From assembly GCA_018812355.1 (NCBI GenBank), contig JAHJDQ010000026.1, positions 1 through 27,942 on the forward strand: DNA of 27,942 nt, given 5' to 3'. The stretch comes from Nanobdellota archaeon (lineage in GTDB: Archaea > Nanobdellota > Nanobdellia > Woesearchaeales > GW2011-AR9). This document shows positions 6,973-14,253 of this stretch, one piece after another. The notes below the pieces were generated by a model. It had not been told where the DNA came from. It did no database searches and saw only the letters and a program-made list of their open reading frames with translations. Positions within the stretch are counted from its first letter, which is position 1, and each line of letters starts with the position of its first letter. Made by a program: the position numbers and the translations under genes.

Positions 6973-7200
6973 TTATGCTGGTGAAATGACGATAATAGTA
7001 TCTCCACGAATAAAAGCAGTACCTAATTTTCTTTGCACTTCTCCATCTTTGTGCTCTTCTGCTTCTTCTAGAACAACATTAATATGAATATCAAAAGCTT
7101 TTAATTTTCCAACGTAACGAATACCATTTTTTAAGTCTACCATAACGGTCTTGTTACGTGCTGCATTTAGTGTGTCTAACGGTCTTGAATTTTCTTCCAT
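6973..7200 (-). CDS. Archaeal Sm-like RNA-binding protein (LSm)
   Basis: A 75-residue Sm-fold protein that assembles into rings binding U-rich RNA. Sm1 motif: VMVDLKNGIRYVGKLKAFDIHINVVLEEA (about 19-47), with the conserved G and D-x-H-x-N-V pattern. Sm2 motif: GTAFIRGDTIIVIS (60-73), containing the I-R-G-D signature. The ATG at 7200 follows a G-rich Shine-Dalgarno (GAGGGGG, 7218-7212 reading down) and a TATA box at 7252-7245. eL37 lies downstream in the same transcript. Both the motifs and the eL37 neighbour make the call secure. Confidence 0.95.
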   Translation of the reverse strand: MEENSRPLDTLNAARNKTVMVDLKNGIRYVGKLKAFDIHINVVLEEAEEHKDGEVQRKLGTAFIRGDTIIVISPA

Positions 7201-7244
7201 TTTAATCTTTACCCCCTCTGATAGGTTAAAATTATTGTTGTTGG

Positions 7245-7252
7245 TATATAAA
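7245..7252 (-). promoter_or_regulatory. TATA box of the LSm-eL37 operon
   Basis: TTTATATA on the minus strand, 45-52 bases upstream of the LSm ATG. The start site should fall near 7220, leaving a short leader holding the G-rich Shine-Dalgarno. Confidence 0.5.
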
Positions 7253-7329
7253 CTTATCGGAAAATTAAAAAAAATTCCGGAATATTTTGAAACAATGTTT
7301 CTGCCATATATCGGAAAAATAACTCACTG

Positions 7330-7412
7330 TACTGGTAAGAGCAATACCGCCAAAATAGGCGCACGAGGAATCGAAGATGACTCGTAATCGCGCCGTGCGT
7401 ATTGCTCTTGCT
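7330..7412 (+). ncRNA. Candidate kink-loop structured RNA
   Basis: This gap between the LSm and translin genes holds a strongly folded segment of higher GC than its surroundings. An 11-bp perfect outer stem pairs 7337-7347 with 7399-7409. Inside, ACGAG (7363-7367) pairs with CTCGT (7380-7384). Directly above it, GA on the 5' side faces UGA on the 3' side. That arrangement of stem, tandem sheared G-A pairs and unpaired U is the kink-loop consensus bound by L7Ae. Further pairing such as GGCGC/GCGCC is possible between the two stems. A TATA-like CATATATC (7305-7312) precedes the stem by about 27 bases. No ACA tail is seen after the outer stem, so it is not a standard H/ACA guide. Strand is set by the TATA and kink-loop polarity. 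Confidence 0.5.
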
Positions 7413-7430
7413 GAATTAAAAAAGAAAATA

Positions 7431-7437
7431 TTATAAA
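7431..7437 (+). promoter_or_regulatory. TATA box of the translin-family gene
   Basis: TTATAAA is centred 26 bases upstream of the ATG at 7460, which implies a leaderless mRNA. Confidence 0.5.
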
Positions 7438-7459
7438 GAAATCTCTAGTTTACAATACC

Positions 7460-8020
7460 ATGATAAACTTCGCTAAATTAAAAAAAGAAATTAAAGATTA
7501 TGATACTGAAAGAGAAAGGCTAATTAAACAAAGTCGAGTCGTCTTAAAACTAAGTAAACAAATCATTTATGCAGTGCATCGAGATGAAATTAGTAACGCT
7601 GCAAAATTAGTTCAAGCAATTGAAAGCGAGAAAAAGAAGCTTGAAATTATTGCAAAACATTCTCATAAAATGCCCTATGAAGGCAGTTATAAGGTTGCTA
7701 TCCAAGAATATGTGGAAGCATTATTGTACTATAATTTTGTTAAAAGTGGTAAATTAATTAGCTTAAAAGTCCTTCCTGAACATTTCGTATTAGGACTAGC
7801 AGATCTAGGTGGCGAGATGGTTAGGAAAGCAGTTTTCTTGGCCGGAAAAGGACAGGTAGCTAAAGTTAACAAAATCAAAGATGCAGTTGATTTTATCTAC
7901 GGCGAATTGCTTAAGTTTGATTTCCGTGATAATGAAATCCGCCGTAAAGTCGATGCGGTTAAGTATGACTTACGTAAATTAGAAGATTTAGTTCTCGATT
8001 TAAAGTTAAAAGGAAGATAG
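7460..8020 (+). CDS. Translin-family RNA/DNA-binding protein
   Basis: A 186-residue, almost entirely helical protein matching the translin superfamily (COG2178). These proteins form ring-like oligomers on single-stranded nucleic acid; some archaeal and eukaryotic members have RNase activity. Recognisable blocks are an N-terminal helix with RERLIKQSRVVLKLSKQIIYAVHR (18-41), the YEGSYKVAIQEYVEALLYY block (72-90), LGLADLGGEMVRKA (111-124) and IRRKVDAVKYDLRKLEDLV (about 159-177). In translin this last block precedes the acidic residues. It has its own leaderless promoter and is not overlapped by neighbours. Whether it is catalytic cannot be told by eye. Confidence 0.85.
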   Translation: MINFAKLKKEIKDYDTERERLIKQSRVVLKLSKQIIYAVHRDEISNAAKLVQAIESEKKKLEIIAKHSHKMPYEGSYKVAIQEYVEALLYYNFVKSGKLISLKVLPEHFVLGLADLGGEMVRKAVFLAGKGQVAKVNKIKDAVDFIYGELLKFDFRDNEIRRKVDAVKYDLRKLEDLVLDLKLKGR

Positions 8021-8057
8021 GTTAAAGTCACCACTTTCCAATTACAAAACCGAAAGA

Positions 8058-8065
8058 TTTATATA
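8058..8065 (+). promoter_or_regulatory. TATA box of the phosphoesterase-U32 unit
   Basis: TTTATATA is centred about 26 bases before the ATG at 8088, so the first mRNA of this four-gene unit is probably leaderless. Confidence 0.55.
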
Positions 8066-8087
8066 TGATTAAATCAGTTAAAATTCT

Positions 8088-8684
8088 ATGAAAATCTTTG
8101 CTTTATCTGACTTACATGGCGATAAACATTTAGCTAAAGAAATGGCTGAGAAAGCAGCCGAAAACAAAGTAGATTTAGTTCTTTTAGCCGGTGACTTAGT
8201 TGACCATGAAGGTTCTGTAGAGGGTATTGTCGGACCATTTAAAGCAAAAGGTTTAGAAGTAGGAATTATTCCTGGCAACCATGAAGGGATGGCTGAAATT
8301 GGTTTTCTCGTTGATAAGTACGGAGCAAAAAATTTGCATGGTTACATCTTTAAGAAAGGCGACGTGGGAATCTTTGGCTGTGGCTATGGTAATATTGGCC
8401 TGCATCAATTAGATGAGCAAAATGTCTTTAACACTCTTAAAAAAACTCACCAAGCCTTAAAAGATGTGAAAAAGAAAATTATGTTAACTCATACCCACCC
8501 CGAGAATAGTATTCTTAGTCTCGGCTTATTCCCAGGTAGTGCAGGAGTTAGAAAAGCAATCGATGAATTCCAACCAGACTTACATTTATGTGGCCATATG
8601 CACGAATCGGACGGCATTGAAGAAATGATTGGCAAAACTAGAGTAATTAACGTTGGTCGGAAAGGTAAGATTATTGAGTTATAA
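8088..8684 (+). CDS. Calcineurin-like metallophosphoesterase
   Basis: A 198-residue two-metal phosphoesterase. All five signature blocks are intact: DLH (D8, H10), GDLVD (D36), GNHE (N64-H65), THTH (H135, H137) and GHMH (H170, H172). The compact length fits the YfcE/Icc-like archaeal group, which hydrolyses phosphodiesters or phosphomonoesters; the substrate cannot be read from the sequence. It opens a tight plus-strand unit. The next start codon is 2 bases past this stop, followed by the U32 gene and a zinc ribbon, all within 4 bases of one another, so they are surely co-transcribed. Confidence 0.88.
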   Translation: MKIFALSDLHGDKHLAKEMAEKAAENKVDLVLLAGDLVDHEGSVEGIVGPFKAKGLEVGIIPGNHEGMAEIGFLVDKYGAKNLHGYIFKKGDVGIFGCGYGNIGLHQLDEQNVFNTLKKTHQALKDVKKKIMLTHTHPENSILSLGLFPGSAGVRKAIDEFQPDLHLCGHMHESDGIEEMIGKTRVINVGRKGKIIEL

Positions 8685-8686
8685 AA

Positions 8687-9157
8687 ATGCAACAAATCCT
8701 CCAAAGTGTTGATGCTTTAATATTAATTCATCCCGATTTTGCTCCTCCTGAACTAATTTACCAAAATCCAAACTATTTACAATCACTAAAAAAAGCAACA
8801 AATTATTTAATTGAACTAAATAAACCAATTTTTTTCCAACCGGCAACTAAAAGTGAAATATATTACCCAGAGATAGCTAAACTAACAAAACAATGGCAAA
8901 GAATAAATTCATTTTTTTCTTATATTTACAATCAAACAGCTGTCGAACAAATTAGTAGAGTAATCGGAAAAGATCCAGAAGAAATCCATATTGCTGCGGG
9001 AGGAATTGCGGCCGGAGCTTGTGTTAGTGAAGCGATGAAAACTTGGTGCCAAGAAGTATATGCTCATTTTACTATTACCAAAAAACCACAACAGGAATTA
9101 AAGCGAAAATTTAGACGTGGAGATATTATCAGTGAATTAACTGAAAAATTAATTTAA
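8687..9157 (+). CDS. Isochorismatase-like (cysteine hydrolase fold) protein, possibly inactive
   Basis: A 156-residue protein. It begins with a strand-loop DALILIHPDFAPP (9-21), like the ALLVIDMQNDF opening of isochorismatase-like hydrolases, but with histidine in place of the catalytic aspartate. Near the end, IHIAAGGIAAGACVSEAMKTW (about 99-119) resembles the segment carrying the nucleophilic cysteine and the cis-peptide. The overall order fits the fold but the protein is short and lacks the usual triad aspartate. I therefore call it a divergent or non-catalytic relative, with limited confidence. It lies between a phosphoesterase and a U32 protein with gaps of 2 and 1 bases. Confidence 0.5.
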   Translation: MQQILQSVDALILIHPDFAPPELIYQNPNYLQSLKKATNYLIELNKPIFFQPATKSEIYYPEIAKLTKQWQRINSFFSYIYNQTAVEQISRVIGKDPEEIHIAAGGIAAGACVSEAMKTWCQEVYAHFTITKKPQQELKRKFRRGDIISELTEKLI

Positions 9158-9158
9158 A

Positions 9159-10352
9159 ATGGAACTATTAGCCCCAGTCGGAAACAGAAGTATGTTAACC
9201 GCAGCCATTAAAGCTGGCTGTGATGCAGTTTATTTTGGTATTCAAGGCATGAATATGCGCGCTGCTGCCAACAATTTCTCATTAGAAGAATTAAATGAAG
9301 TAGTCCAGTATTGCCATCAACATAATGTTAAAGCATTCTGTACAGTTAATGTGATTATCTTTGAACAAGAATTAACTAAATTAAAAGAATTATTACAAAA
9401 ATTAAAAGAAGTTCAAATTGATGCTGTTATCTGTTGGGACTTCGCCGTTATCAATTTATGTGAACAATTAAACTTACCCATTCATCTCTCTACTCAAGCT
9501 TCTATTAGTAATTCAGCAGCGATCATTACCTTAAAAAATAAATTCAAGAACATTGAACGCGTAATTTTAGCAAGAGAATCTTCTTTAGATAACATTAAAA
9601 ACATCAAAGAAAAAACAGGTTTAGAAATAGAATGTTTTGTCCATGGGGCGAGATGTATTTCTTATTCAGGAAGATGTTTTATGAGTCAAGAATTATTCAA
9701 CAAATCCGCCAACAGAGGAGCATGCTTACAACCTTGTCGGAGAGAGTATAAAGTGATCGATGAAGAAAATAATGAACTCATTATGAATAACAACTTTATC
9801 ATGTCCGCTAAAGACTTATGCGCCTTGCCTTTACTAGAGAAATTACAGTTTGTTGATTGTATTAAAATTGAAGGCCGTAATCGAGGAGCTGATTATGTTT
9901 ATACAGTTGTTTCTGTTTATCGAAAAGCGATAGAAGCAATTAAAGAGAATACATTCAATCAAGAATTTATCGATAAACTAACTGCGAAATTAAAAACCGT
10001 TTACAATAAAGATTTCTCTACTGGTTTTTTTGTTGATTATCCCTATCATCAACGCGCTGATACTTACGGCAGTAAAGCAACTAAACAAAAAGTGCAGTTA
10101 GGGAAAGTCAGTAATTATTATCCTAAAATAGAAGTTGCTGAATTTAAAGTAGAAACAGAATCATTCTCTATTGGAGATAAAATTATTTTTATTGGTCCAA
10201 CCACTGGCTATGTGGAAACTACTGTCGAAGAGATTCATACTGATCATGGTAATGTAAAAGCAGCCGAGAAGAGCACTACCATCTCCATTAAAGTTCCTGA
10301 AAAAGTCAGAGAAAATGATAAAGTTTATTTAGTTAAGGAAAGAACAAACTAA
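9159..10352 (+). CDS. Peptidase U32-family protein (RNA hydroxylation type)
   Basis: A 397-residue U32 protein. The N-terminal TIM-barrel-like part starts MELLAPVGN and contains AGCDAVYFG (18-26). The family signature is E-C-F-V-H-G-A-R-C-x-S-Y-S-G-R-C (about 158-173), followed by NRGACLQPCRR (about 185-195). The cysteines C166, C173, C189 and C193 are those proposed to hold an iron-sulfur cluster. U32 relatives TrhP and RlhA hydroxylate tRNA and 23S rRNA pyrimidines, so an RNA modification role is more likely than proteolysis. The C-terminal beta domain (about 300-397) carries an Asp/Gly-rich OB-like segment. The gene sits within a four-gene unit and is followed after 1 base by a zinc ribbon. 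Confidence 0.87.
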   Translation: MELLAPVGNRSMLTAAIKAGCDAVYFGIQGMNMRAAANNFSLEELNEVVQYCHQHNVKAFCTVNVIIFEQELTKLKELLQKLKEVQIDAVICWDFAVINLCEQLNLPIHLSTQASISNSAAIITLKNKFKNIERVILARESSLDNIKNIKEKTGLEIECFVHGARCISYSGRCFMSQELFNKSANRGACLQPCRREYKVIDEENNELIMNNNFIMSAKDLCALPLLEKLQFVDCIKIEGRNRGADYVYTVVSVYRKAIEAIKENTFNQEFIDKLTAKLKTVYNKDFSTGFFVDYPYHQRADTYGSKATKQKVQLGKVSNYYPKIEVAEFKVETESFSIGDKIIFIGPTTGYVETTVEEIHTDHGNVKAAEKSTTISIKVPEKVRENDKVYLVKERTN

Positions 10353-10353
10353 A

Positions 10354-10479
10354 ATGCAAACCAACTGCCCCGAATGTCATCAACCATTACACCAAGGCCA
10401 ACATAAGTTCACTGACGGAATGTATAAAGTTTCTTATTGCAAAAACTGCGGCTTCAGGAAGGAAGAACCTTTAGAGTAA
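10354..10479 (+). CDS. 41-residue zinc-ribbon protein
   Basis: A very short protein, MQTNCPECHQPLHQ then a middle of about 14 residues, then YCKNCGFRKEEPLE. The two knuckles CPEC (5-8) and CKNC (29-32) make a complete treble/zinc ribbon. Its ATG follows the U32 stop by 1 base. The even knuckle spacing and the tight junction argue that it is a true gene. It could be a nucleic-acid-binding partner for the U32 enzyme, but this is inference from position. Confidence 0.7.
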   Translation: MQTNCPECHQPLHQGQHKFTDGMYKVSYCKNCGFRKEEPLE

Positions 10480-10484
10480 TCCAA

Positions 10485-10823
10485 TTATGCTGCTTTTTTA
10501 ATTCTATTTTCAGTAATAGATTCATTAATACTAATAACAACATTAACTGCTTCTTTATCAAGTTTAGAAATTAATTTTCTGGCTTCTTGAAGTTTTCTCT
10601 TTAGAATTTCTAAAGATGCTTCTGCTTTTTTAATAGGAGTAAAGCCAAGAGCGCGTTGTCTATTATCAGAAAAAAGCTCTTGCTCTCGTATCAAATAAGT
10701 TAATTCATTGACAAGACCTTGATCACCACTTAACAACTCAGATAGAACCATACCATCATCACGAAATTTTTTCAAATTTCTTACTTTTATTTTTCCATAA
10801 TCAAACGCATCCATTACATCCAT
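10485..10823 (-). CDS. Small helical protein of unknown function (112 aa)
   Basis: No family is recognised. The 112 residues are highly charged and helical; the segment from about 65 to 112 reads as a coiled coil. A good Shine-Dalgarno (GAGGTGA) precedes the ATG at 10823 by 6 bases. It is the last of a minus-strand run srp54, 93-aa protein, this gene, with a 26-base gap before it. It converges with the zinc-ribbon gene, leaving 5 bases between stops. Confidence 0.65.
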   Translation of the reverse strand: MDVMDAFDYGKIKVRNLKKFRDDGMVLSELLSGDQGLVNELTYLIREQELFSDNRQRALGFTPIKKAEASLEILKRKLQEARKLISKLDKEAVNVVISINESITENRIKKAA

Positions 10824-10849
10824 CTTCTTTCACCTCAAATTTTAAACAC

Positions 10850-11131
10850 TTACTTTTTCTTAACAGGAACAAGCTTTTGAAATTTCTCTTTCAAATCAAC
10901 TAAATGAGCAAACTTCATTTTCAAATCCGCAGTATCCCGACAATCCATAATCAAACCGTTTAATTCCACTTCAATATTCTTACCCACAGGAGTCGCTTTA
11001 ATTTTAGCCGCTTCTTGTTTAGGAAATAGATTCAAAAGATCATTTAAATGCTGTTTACTCTTAAACACCCACACTTCATTGTACAAATGCAGTTGATGTT
11101 TCTTATTATATGTCTTGAATAAAATTCCCAT
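10850..11131 (-). CDS. Small basic protein downstream of srp54 (93 aa)
   Basis: Starting at the ATG at 11131 gives 93 residues (MGILFKTYNKKHQLHLY). A GTG at 11137 overlapping the srp54 stop would add two. The product is basic with mixed strand and helix, ending VPVKKK. No family is recognised. Its start is 2 bases after the srp54 stop, so translational coupling with srp54 is likely. Confidence 0.65.
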   Translation of the reverse strand: MGILFKTYNKKHQLHLYNEVWVFKSKQHLNDLLNLFPKQEAAKIKATPVGKNIEVELNGLIMDCRDTADLKMKFAHLVDLKEKFQKLVPVKKK

Positions 11132-11133
11132 CT

Positions 11134-12483
11134 TCACATCCCCATGCCCTTAGGCATCTTTCCTTTCATCTTCTTCATTAACTTGCCCATATCTTGTTCG
11201 CCTTTAAACATTTTCATCATTTTCTTACCCTGACGATACTGTTTTAATAATTCCCGAATCTGACCAATTTTTAATCCCGAACCAGCAGCAATCCGATCAA
11301 TTCTGTCTGCAGAAATAATATCAGGTTTCTCTAACTCTTCTTGCGTCATTGAATCCATTCCATGTTTCCACTTCTCTAACTTGCCTTCCTGCACATCTAA
11401 CATATCTTTAGGCAGTTTCATCTGGCCCATTCCTGGAATCATGCCCAGAATTTTCTTAAACGAACCCATTTTTTTCATCGCTTTCATCTGTTCATATAAA
11501 TCAACAAGATTAAAATCGCCTTTGAGAAACTTTGCCTGCATATCTTTAGCATCCTCCTCAGACATCACTTCTTTCGCTTTTTCCAATAATGATTCTAAAT
11601 CACCTAAACCAATTAACCTACCGACAAACCTTTGCGGATGAAACACTTCTAAATCATCAACCTTCTCCCCGACCCCAATAAAAGCAATCTTTGCTGAAGT
11701 GACCGCTGATGCTGATAATGCTCCTCCACCCTTCGCAGTACCTTCTAATTTAGTGATAATTACACCAGAAACATGACAAGTATCATGGAAAGCCTGTGCT
11801 TGTTTCTCAGCTGCTTGTCCAAGATCTGCAGAAATAACCAATAACCTTTCCTCAGCATTTACAGCAGCGTGTAATTTGTTTAGTTCTTCAATCAACTCAT
11901 CTGATAAAGCGTCTCTTCCAGCAGTATCAACAATGACAACATCATAATCATTTAATTTCTTTTCAAAGGCTAAATAAATATTAACTGGATCTTTTTCTTC
12001 CCTAATTCCAAAAAAATCCACTCCCACATTCTCAGCAAGCTGCTCCAGTTGATCATAAGCAGCCGGCCGCCAAGTATCTGTTTGAATCACCGCAACCTTA
12101 TAACCACGCTTCTTGTAAAATTTAGCTAATTTTCCTGTTGTTGTCGTTTTTCCTGAACCAAATAAACCTACTAACATAATTTGAGTTGGTTTTTTAGTAA
12201 TTTTAATTTCATAAGCTTCTTTCCCTAAGAAATTAGTTAATTCTTCATAAACAATCGTAACTAACTGCTCTCTTTTAGTAATTCCTGGTGGAGATTTTTC
12301 TTTCGCTCGTTCTTTAATATTTTTACTTAAATCAAAAACTAACTGGACATTTGTATCTGACTGTAATAACGCTCTTTGAATATCTTTTACTAACTCATTG
12401 ATTAGTTTTTCATCTACAAAAACCGCTTTCGTTATCTTGCTTAAAGTGTTCTTTAAACTATCTCCAAGTTTATCAAGGACCAT
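11134..12483 (-). CDS. srp54: Signal recognition particle protein SRP54
   Basis: The GTPase of the signal recognition particle, which binds 7S RNA and signal peptides at the ribosome. Its 449 residues show the helical N domain (1-90), the P-loop GLFGSGKTTTT (106-116), DTAGRD (about 186-191), the TKLEGTAKGGGALS segment (about 245-258) and the methionine-rich M domain (about 300-449). The M domain ends in runs such as KMMKMF and a Gly-Met tail. The start at 12483 gives a family-typical N terminus (MVLDKLGDSLKNTLSKI). Two small genes follow and are probably co-transcribed. Assignment is certain. Confidence 0.97.
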   Translation of the reverse strand: MVLDKLGDSLKNTLSKITKAVFVDEKLINELVKDIQRALLQSDTNVQLVFDLSKNIKERAKEKSPPGITKREQLVTIVYEELTNFLGKEAYEIKITKKPTQIMLVGLFGSGKTTTTGKLAKFYKKRGYKVAVIQTDTWRPAAYDQLEQLAENVGVDFFGIREEKDPVNIYLAFEKKLNDYDVVIVDTAGRDALSDELIEELNKLHAAVNAEERLLVISADLGQAAEKQAQAFHDTCHVSGVIITKLEGTAKGGGALSASAVTSAKIAFIGVGEKVDDLEVFHPQRFVGRLIGLGDLESLLEKAKEVMSEEDAKDMQAKFLKGDFNLVDLYEQMKAMKKMGSFKKILGMIPGMGQMKLPKDMLDVQEGKLEKWKHGMDSMTQEELEKPDIISADRIDRIAAGSGLKIGQIRELLKQYRQGKKMMKMFKGEQDMGKLMKKMKGKMPKGMGM

Positions 12484-12515
12484 TTATTATTAGAATTAAC
12501 ACGTTTATTTAAAGG

Positions 12516-13604
12516 TTATGTGGCTGCTTCTAAGTTCTGATAAAAACGATAAACGCGTGCCCTTGAACCAGGTTTTATTGCTTCAATAAAAATTTCCGGA
12601 GTAGTTTTTAAGTCAACTTCAATCAGTGTTGGATAATGTATTGGTTGTTCTCTTCTTTTTGGAACACGATCAAAATATTCTGCTACCTCCCTTAGTCCAA
12701 AATTATAACCGCGCCACATTTTCCTAGTTGTTAAGCCCTGTCTTTCAGCAGCTTGTTCAAAACCAAGACACCCCATATCCACCAAAGCAAGTCGCCGACC
12801 AAAGTCACAATGATTTTTTTGCAAGCCTGTAAAATCATCACTCTTAACTAAACCTTCTAAATCAACTCCTTGTTCTTCAGCAACTTTATCAAGATCATGT
12901 TCAGTAAAGTAAACTAGTTTCTCCTCTATTGTTGCTGTTAGCTCAAGATAAAAAATTAAAGAATCATCATTAGACAATCTTTCTTTTCCATTACAACGAT
13001 ACTCAATAGCTCTTTGGTATAATTCAACAGCCGTAAAATCAGTAAATTCTTCAATCTCCTCGACTGTCTTTCCCCTATCTGCAAGATAACCAACAATAGC
13101 CTCTCTCAAAAAATGATTTTTAACAGTAATTTCTCCATCTTTTTTCTGTAATAAACTAGTATATTTTATCATTTTTGTTAAGGCAATTTCAACTCTTTTA
13201 GGAACATCTTCTATCCAAGATTCATCAGAATAATAGCCAAATTCTGTTTCTTCCAACGCATCATAAACTGGTTGTTTTGCTTTAGATGTACTAAAAAGAA
13301 CTACCGCCCCTTCCACATCATACTTATCAGGTAATCCTATCTTAAGGTCATATTCAATTTGATAATCATGTTCTACATTTCCATCCTCATCATCAGCTAT
13401 AACTTCATCTAAACCACCGGAACGTGGATTAAAAATGAGTCCCAATCCAGAAGCAGAAGCAATAGGGACAACATCATATTCTCCTAGCTTTAAACCTTGT
13501 TTTTTTAATAAATCAGCACTAGCTTCTAGAAGTTCAACAACATCCCCTCTTCCAACATAAAGAATATTCTTATTTCCTACAGTTATATCAGAACCATCAG
13601 ACAT
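12516..13604 (-). CDS. Unknown 362-residue protein paired with a NYN nuclease
   Basis: I do not recognise the family. The start is set at the ATG at 13604 because GAGGAGGTT lies immediately upstream; the longer open frame to 13736 would overlap the NYN gene and begin with an unusual sequence. The N-terminal third is acidic with alternating strands (VGRGDVVELL, YDVVPIASASGLGLIF). The middle is rich in charged helices. The C terminus has HYPTLIEVDLKTTPEIFIEAIKPGSRARVYRF. No membrane helix, signal peptide or clear catalytic motif is seen. It is 52 bases downstream of the NYN gene on the same strand and could serve with it. Confidence 0.7.
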   Translation of the reverse strand: MSDGSDITVGNKNILYVGRGDVVELLEASADLLKKQGLKLGEYDVVPIASASGLGLIFNPRSGGLDEVIADDEDGNVEHDYQIEYDLKIGLPDKYDVEGAVVLFSTSKAKQPVYDALEETEFGYYSDESWIEDVPKRVEIALTKMIKYTSLLQKKDGEITVKNHFLREAIVGYLADRGKTVEEIEEFTDFTAVELYQRAIEYRCNGKERLSNDDSLIFYLELTATIEEKLVYFTEHDLDKVAEEQGVDLEGLVKSDDFTGLQKNHCDFGRRLALVDMGCLGFEQAAERQGLTTRKMWRGYNFGLREVAEYFDRVPKRREQPIHYPTLIEVDLKTTPEIFIEAIKPGSRARVYRFYQNLEAAT

Positions 13605-13656
13605 AACCTCCTCAAATTGAACCCAATATAAATAAGTTTCTATTATAAAGTAACAA

Positions 13657-14154
13657 TTATCTCTTATTCCCTTTCGGAGCAGTATAAACAAACCAATCAT
13701 CCTTCGTAATCTCATGAAAATAATCAGCTTCCTCAATCAGAATTCTTGCCGTCGTTTTCTTTACAGCAGCAATCTCTACCCTTACCCCTTCCGATTTTAA
13801 ATGCGTTACTAACTCAACATAATCAGCATCTCCACTCATAATGATAATTGTATCCACTTTCGAAGCTAATTGCGTTGCTTTAATCGATAACGGGATGTCA
13901 GCCGATTTATGACACGGAACAACACTACCATAATACAATCCATGTAATCTTTCCGCAAATTTATCAGAGATAGCTTTTCCCTCTCTAAAATAAATCAATC
14001 GATTTAGTCCTCGATCACTTAACAATTTCGGAATTAAAGTATCAAAGTTGATCATCGCATTAGTTTTCCCAGAAATATCATGAATACTCCTTTCAATATT
14101 ATTCCCATCACAAAGAATTGCTACCGATTGATTAATTAATATTTTTTTCGTCAT
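13657..14154 (-). CDS. NYN/LabA-like PIN-fold nuclease
   Basis: A 165-residue protein of the NYN family (LabA/DUF88 type), PIN-like RNases that use acidic residues to bind Mg2+. The conserved acids are visible: D16 in LCDGNN (14-19), D86 near KSADIPLSI (83-91), D101 and D109/D111 in SGDADY (107-112). DADYVELVTHLKSEGVRVEIA (109-129) is the family signature. The fold appears complete, so the enzyme should be active. It lies 28 bases downstream (minus strand) of tRNA-Arg and upstream of the 362-residue gene. RNA processing or decay is the likely role; the substrate is unknown. Confidence 0.85.
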   Translation of the reverse strand: MTKKILINQSVAILCDGNNIERSIHDISGKTNAMINFDTLIPKLLSDRGLNRLIYFREGKAISDKFAERLHGLYYGSVVPCHKSADIPLSIKATQLASKVDTIIIMSGDADYVELVTHLKSEGVRVEIAAVKKTTARILIEEADYFHEITKDDWFVYTAPKGNKR

Positions 14155-14181
14155 TTTATTTTACCTCTTTAATAATAAACA

Positions 14182-14253
14182 TGGGCCTACGAGGATTCGA
14201 ACCCCGACGCCGTGGTCCGAAGCCACGTATCCTATCCATTAGATGACAGGCCC
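14182..14253 (-). tRNA. tRNA-Arg(UCG)
   Basis: A 72-nt cloverleaf without intron. Acceptor GGGCCTG pairs with TAGGCCC (one G-T). The anticodon arm is CGTGG-CTTCGGA-CCACG with anticodon UCG, reading CGA. The T arm is CGGGG-TTCGAAT-CCTCG. The discriminator is A and CCA is not encoded. The first nucleotide (14253) is shared with the stop codon of the homing endonuclease gene. Confidence 0.93.

Noticed and set aside
6717..6989. Open frame of 90 codons on the plus strand
   Set aside because: It is antisense to eL37, which is unmistakable, and spans the terminator hairpin.
7151..7387. Open frame of 78 codons on the plus strand
   Set aside because: It overlaps the start of the LSm gene and the structured RNA; the base-paired stems explain the sequence better than coding.
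13605..13736. N-terminal extension of the 362-aa protein
   Set aside because: It overlaps the NYN gene in another frame, is unlike the rest of the protein, and a strong Shine-Dalgarno sits right before the internal ATG at 13604.
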